Shown here: piece by piece, positions 30,130 to 33,716 of the stretch
Layout of the letters: each line of letters starts with the position of its first letter
Position numbering within the stretch: the first letter of the stretch is position 1
Assembly: GCA_013152925.1 (NCBI GenBank)
Contig: JAADFK010000022.1
Span: 1 to 33,716, forward strand
Origin: Acidobacteriota bacterium
GTDB lineage: Bacteria; Acidobacteriota; Thermoanaerobaculia; Thermoanaerobaculales; Sulfomarinibacteraceae
Length of the DNA: 33,716 nucleotides
Direction of reading: 5' to 3'
Notes under the pieces: model-generated
The model's database searches: none
Told to the model about the DNA's origin: nothing
Seen by the model: the letters and a program-made list of their open reading frames with translations, nothing else
Position numbers and translations under genes: made by a program

Positions 30130-32961
30130 TTATCCGGCGCCGCCTCCCGCCGGGCTCGCCAAGGTTTGCAACAGCTCCTGAAGCTCCTGACCCGACGGCA
30201 CGGCTTCGACGATACGCAGGGAGGGGTCTTCGGACAGCCCGCCCGCCGTCGCTCCCCCCAAGGGCACCGCCAGGAGAATGCCGGCCCGCGGATGAGACGC
30301 CCGGATCTTCCCGTAAAGATCGACCGCCATGGTCAGGGAACCGACGTCGAGAACGACCACCTGAGGTTCCTGCTGGCCACCCTGGGCCAGCGTGTCGCTG
30401 GGGAGGACGACACGGCAATTCCACCCGACCCTCTCGAGCTCCTGGACGATCAACTCGGAGTGCCGGACCCGGTCCGCAATCACCCAGGCCACGCGTCCTG
30501 CCACCCCCACGGCGCTCCGCAAGGCCCGGCGGACGGCAGCCAGCTGGGTCTCGAGCTCGAGGATCACGCGACGGTCGTCCGGGGCCTTGTCCAGCACCTT
30601 CGAGGCCGACTCCGAGAGTATCTCCATGGTGCGGGCCAAGCGCTCGCGATCCTCCGTTCTCCCCTGGGACACGCCCGCCTGCATCATCACGGCGGTCGCC
30701 AGGTCGTGTCCCCGGCCCACAACCTCGCCCAGCCTGGCGATGGACGCCTCGAAGCCGAGAACCGTATCCGCCACCCGCTGCAAGGTCTCCCGGACCCCGG
30801 CCAGGGCCCGCCGCTCCGTACGGTCGTGGACCACGGTGAGAATGCTCATCTCGCCCGAGGTGTTCAGCGCGTGGAGCTCCGCTTCCCACACCAGGGGAGG
30901 GCCACCCGGCCGGAGCAGCTCTCCCGTCTTCCGGACCGGCTCACCGTTTCTGAGCCTCTCCAGGTCGTCGCGGCCAAGCAACCGCCACACCATGGCCGAA
31001 CGTTCCTTCCCCTCGCCACCACTTCCGGCCAGCGTACCGATCTGTTCGAGGAAGCGTCTCGCCGCAGGGTTCGCCTCCAGGACCGTTCCGTCGGGAGCCA
31101 GGTCGATCACCATCTCGGAAGAGGCGGCCAGCATCTTCTCGAGTCTCAGACGCCGCTGCTCCGCCCCGCTCTGCTCGGTGATGGACCATGTGGACGTCGG
31201 ACCCCGGACGATCGAGCCCGCCTCGGACTCCATGACGACCCGGACCTTCAGCGTCCGGCCGCCGGTCACCAGGTTGAACGAGCCCACGTCATGCCCCCGG
31301 AGAATCCTCTCCAGAATCGGGATCAGCTGCTCCCGAAGCTCGGGTGTCACCACGCTCAGGAGAGCCCTGTGGCGGGCTTCAACGTTCGTGATGCCCAGGA
31401 GGCGCATGGCGAGAGGGTTGACGAAATGAACCCTCCCCGTGGCATCGACCTCCAGCACTCCCTGGTCCACCGCTCCCGTGATCCGCCGAACGCGGTCCCT
31501 GAGAACGCTCAGCCGGCGCCCCAGCTGGTGATTCGAAAGGGCCAGCGCCAGACCGACGCCGAGGAACTCCACCAGGGCCCGTTCGTCCGGGCCGAACACT
31601 CGCGGCTTCGCCCAGGTCAGAACCAGTGTGGCCAGGTGAATCCCCCCGAGGTAGGCCGGAACCACTGCCAGGGCCTCCACCTCACGGAGCGCAGCGCCCA
31701 ACTCGCCCACCACTTCGTCGGCGCCGGCGCTTCCCAGGAAAACCGGCTCCGGACGCGGGCCGAGCCGGCGCAAGATCTCCACCACAACCTGGCGCACCTC
31801 GCTCAACGTCTCCGGTTCGAGATTCCGGGACCACTCCACCTCCGAGCCCCTCCTCCCAGACAGCACGACCATGCCGTCTGCCCCGGTACCGAGAAGCACC
31901 TCTCCCCCCACCGCGGCGTAGAGCTCCTCCAGCTCAGGCGCATGCGCTATGCCTCGCAGGGCCTGCCGATAGGCTCGCGCCAGGCGCCGGTCTTCATTGA
32001 CCCGTTCCTCCGCCTCCACGCGGGCCAGAACCTCGCGGGCCAGCACGACCAGCTGCCACACGTCCGCAGCATCATCCCAGCTGAACGGACGGTCCTTGGG
32101 CGGGCCAATGACGAGCGCCACCACATCGACCCGCCCGTCGACCACGACGGGACAGAGGATCTCCTGCCCCGGAGGTGCCGTTTGCTCCCGCAATGCCCGG
32201 ACCTTCTGCAGCTCTTCCTCGGTGAGAAAGGCGCGCAGCTGAACATCCGGGTCGTCCAGCAACAGCGGGTTGCCCCGGCCCGAAAACAGGCCTGCCAGGC
32301 GTCCTCGGGACCCCCCCAAGCTCCCTTCGAGCGAATCGACGAACACCTCGAGCCGGTCCGGATCCTGGAGCATGGCCAGCAGCTTCGGACCCCACCCGCG
32401 TACCGTGAACACCAACTGGGTGCCCGGTGGCAGGTCGGAGGCCCAGGCGAGCCGTACCGCCGCTTCATCGCCCCGGTAGACCCTCAGAGCGGCCGCCCGG
32501 GGCAACAGCTCCCCAACCGCCTCCCACAACCTGCGCCACAGCTCCTCCGCATCCCGTGCGGCGGCGATCTTCGGACCGTGGTCCAGGAGGAGCCGCCGTC
32601 CCCTGTCACGAGCGGCGAAATGCGTGTGGTCCCGGAGCAACGCCAGGAGCTCGTCACCGCCGAGCTGCCGGGCGCGAACGTTGATCCGCCGAAGCACGCC
32701 GGAGACCTCGATGGCCACGGTCGTCTCCATCCCTCCGGCCGCCGGGACCTTGGCCAGCTCCGCCGCCAGCCGCTCCTTGTCCTGTGCGGTCACCAGGTCG
32801 GCCAGGGACCGGCCCACGAGATCCGAGGGCGCCCTTCGGAGCATGCGGCCGGCCGACTCCGAGACGTCGACGATGCTCCCGTCGCGGCGAAGCACAAGGG
32901 CCGGATCCGGAAGTGTTTCCAACACCGGTCTCGAATCGCCCAGGACCTTCGCCGTTCCCAT
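30130..32961 (-). CDS. Multi-sensor PAS/GAF protein with degenerate receiver, no kinase ATPase domain
   Basis: 943 residues, soluble. Order: PAS (~10-115), GAF-like (~120-325), second GAF-like (~330-510, including VFGPDERALVEFLGVGLALAL), PAS (~515-630, GVLEVDATGRVHFVNPLAMRLLGI), PAS (~635-755, MVIDLAPDGTVLEANPAARRFLEQ). A helical segment (~755-820) follows where a HisKA dimerisation region would be. The end (~825-935) has a receiver-like fold with Asp in VVVLDVG, but the acidic pair is reduced to one Asp and the conserved Lys-Pro is replaced by AVP. No HATPase N or G boxes are visible, so it cannot be a working histidine kinase on its own. It may be a signal-integrating scaffold. No partner adjoins it. 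Confidence 0.75.
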   Translation of the reverse strand: MGTAKVLGDSRPVLETLPDPALVLRRDGSIVDVSESAGRMLRRAPSDLVGRSLADLVTAQDKERLAAELAKVPAAGGMETTVAIEVSGVLRRINVRARQLGGDELLALLRDHTHFAARDRGRRLLLDHGPKIAAARDAEELWRRLWEAVGELLPRAAALRVYRGDEAAVRLAWASDLPPGTQLVFTVRGWGPKLLAMLQDPDRLEVFVDSLEGSLGGSRGRLAGLFSGRGNPLLLDDPDVQLRAFLTEEELQKVRALREQTAPPGQEILCPVVVDGRVDVVALVIGPPKDRPFSWDDAADVWQLVVLAREVLARVEAEERVNEDRRLARAYRQALRGIAHAPELEELYAAVGGEVLLGTGADGMVVLSGRRGSEVEWSRNLEPETLSEVRQVVVEILRRLGPRPEPVFLGSAGADEVVGELGAALREVEALAVVPAYLGGIHLATLVLTWAKPRVFGPDERALVEFLGVGLALALSNHQLGRRLSVLRDRVRRITGAVDQGVLEVDATGRVHFVNPLAMRLLGITNVEARHRALLSVVTPELREQLIPILERILRGHDVGSFNLVTGGRTLKVRVVMESEAGSIVRGPTSTWSITEQSGAEQRRLRLEKMLAASSEMVIDLAPDGTVLEANPAARRFLEQIGTLAGSGGEGKERSAMVWRLLGRDDLERLRNGEPVRKTGELLRPGGPPLVWEAELHALNTSGEMSILTVVHDRTERRALAGVRETLQRVADTVLGFEASIARLGEVVGRGHDLATAVMMQAGVSQGRTEDRERLARTMEILSESASKVLDKAPDDRRVILELETQLAAVRRALRSAVGVAGRVAWVIADRVRHSELIVQELERVGWNCRVVLPSDTLAQGGQQEPQVVVLDVGSLTMAVDLYGKIRASHPRAGILLAVPLGGATAGGLSEDPSLRIVEAVPSGQELQELLQTLASPAGGGAG

Positions 32962-33142
32962 TGTTCAACACCCCCGGGCCCGGATCGGGACCACCACCCA
33001 TCCGACGGCGCGATCCCCGGTTTCGCCGGGCGCGCCGATCTTCGAGCATCCGGCGCCAGCCCGCCAGGTGGGAGCTGGCCGGGGCGCTGAGACGGCCGGC
33101 GATGACTTCAAGGGCTCTGGTTTCGCCATACTATGGTCGTCC

Positions 33143-33148
33143 ATTATA
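33143..33148 (-). promoter_or_regulatory. TATAAT -10-like hexamer upstream of the multi-sensor gene
   Basis: Perfect TATAAT on the minus strand about 180 bases before the sensor gene start; no matching -35. A CCATA-C-TATGG dyad (33126-33136) lies just downstream. The 243-base spacer 32962-33204 otherwise shows nothing recognisable. Confidence 0.25.
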
Positions 33149-33204
33149 GTCCAGCCACGGCCCGGCGCCGAATGCTGGCGGCCGCCGCCGGAAAGGGGGG
33201 CTTC

Positions 33205-33716
33205 ATGTCCGAGACCCGCCAGAAATGGCTCGACGAGCAGCGCGCGATACGGCGCGCCCGGCGCCGGGAGACGTACCGCCGTGGGCTGCGGCCGTTTTCA
33301 TTGGCCGCCTGGAACATTTCCAAGGAGCACAACGTCGGCAGCCTTGTCCGGACGGCTCACGCCGTTGCAGCCACGGAAGTCGTGCTCGTTGGCAGCCGGG
33401 TGTGGAACGTGGAGGCGGCCCGGACGGCAGAGCTCTACACCAACGTTCTCCATCTGCCGGACGATCCCCACGCCCTTCTTCGCCACCTCGAGTGCCGGAG
33501 CTGGAGCCTGGTGGCCGTTGAGCTGGACCCTCGCGCCGTCAGTCTTTTCGAGGCCGAGTACCCGGAGCGGCCCTGCTTCCTGCTGGGCGCCGAGCTGGGC
33601 GGCGTGCCCTCCGAGCTCCTCGACGCCGCCCCGGTCATCGTCCAGATCCCCCAGTGGGGCCTGGTCCCCTCCCTCAATCTCGCCGTGGCCGGCTCCATCG
33701 TCGTCTACGACTACCT
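33205..33716 (+). CDS. SpoU/TrmH-family RNA 2'-O-methyltransferase, cut by window end
   Basis: The first 170 residues are present; the C-terminus lies beyond the window. From the ATG at 33205 (GGGGGG four bases upstream): a basic N-terminal helix (MSETRQKWLDEQRAIRRARR), then SPOUT fold motifs in order: motif 1 NISKEHNVGSLVRTAHA with the conserved Asn and Arg, motif 2 CFLLGAELGGVPSELLD with the conserved Glu, and motif 3 VIVQIPQWGLVPSLNLAVAG, which forms the knotted SAM-binding loop. It methylates a ribose 2'-OH in rRNA or tRNA; the exact target cannot be told. The rSAM-independent SPOUT motifs are all intact in the part seen. Confidence 0.92.
   Translation, partial: MSETRQKWLDEQRAIRRARRRETYRRGLRPFSLAAWNISKEHNVGSLVRTAHAVAATEVVLVGSRVWNVEAARTAELYTNVLHLPDDPHALLRHLECRSWSLVAVELDPRAVSLFEAEYPERPCFLLGAELGGVPSELLDAAPVIVQIPQWGLVPSLNLAVAGSIVVYDY

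Noticed and set aside
30085-33090. 1001-codon plus-strand open frame
   Set aside because: Antisense to the PAS/GAF protein; Gln/His/Arg/Pro-rich translation with no domain. Absence of stops follows from codon bias on the other strand.
1-33716. CRISPR array, insertion sequence, integrase or attachment sites
   Set aside because: The only short tandem repeat array is the in-frame 24-bp coding repeat at 29249; no transposase or integrase motifs and no flanking direct repeats were recognised.

Overview
The window is high-GC bacterial chromosome without tRNA, rRNA, IS or CRISPR signals. The large two-domain FtsX/MacB permease resembles the 'acidobacterial duplicated' permeases. Together with the sigma-54/NtrC circuitry, the FecR/DUF6600-type envelope protein and the cdaR-glmM arrangement, it suggests an Acidobacteriota-like, Gram-negative-type organism. 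That placement is inference; I ran no search.

Layout. 1-5 kb: end of a cdaR/YbbR-like gene (with an in-frame TGA at the left edge) and glmM (+), meeting a GT2/GT-C glycosyltransferase pair (-). 5.3-12.2 kb: a five-gene minus-strand operon of membrane-fusion protein, ABC ATPase, MacB-like permease, NtrC-type regulator and histidine kinase. 12.2-12.6 kb: a control region with two divergent sigma-54-type promoters and GGACA/TGTCC dyads between them. 12.6-16.0 kb: a plus-strand peptide-modification operon of a 49-residue precursor (too short for usual gene calling), a hairpin, a radical SAM/SPASM maturase with a PqqD-like leader-binding domain, and a peptidase-less ABC exporter. 16.4-25 kb: housekeeping and envelope genes (LtaS-like sulfatase-fold membrane protein, alpha/beta hydrolase, OmpH/Skp chaperone, PhoB-type regulator, folK, PBP1A, thioredoxin-like protein). 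25.2-33.7 kb: GAF/SpoIIE phosphatase coupled to a free-standing GlmU-like acetyltransferase, a FecR/DUF6600 protein behind a near-perfect sigma-54 promoter, cytidine deaminase, a possible small RNA, a degenerate hybrid sensor protein, and a SpoU-family RNA methyltransferase cut by the window end.

The most interesting unit is 5.3-16.0 kb. I propose that the NtrC/kinase pair at the end of the efflux operon drives both that operon and the divergent peptide operon from the shared control region. This would be a sigma-54-controlled RiPP system with its own exporter and a co-regulated MacAB-like efflux or immunity pump. The maturase/exporter half has visibly lower G+C than its neighbours, which suggests acquisition. 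The genes, motifs and promoter matches are read directly; the regulatory link and the peptide's function are inference.

Several other genes build the envelope: GlmM and the GlmU-like protein for UDP-GlcNAc, PBP1A for peptidoglycan, OmpH for outer-membrane proteins, and the glycosyltransferases and LtaS-like enzyme for surface polymers.
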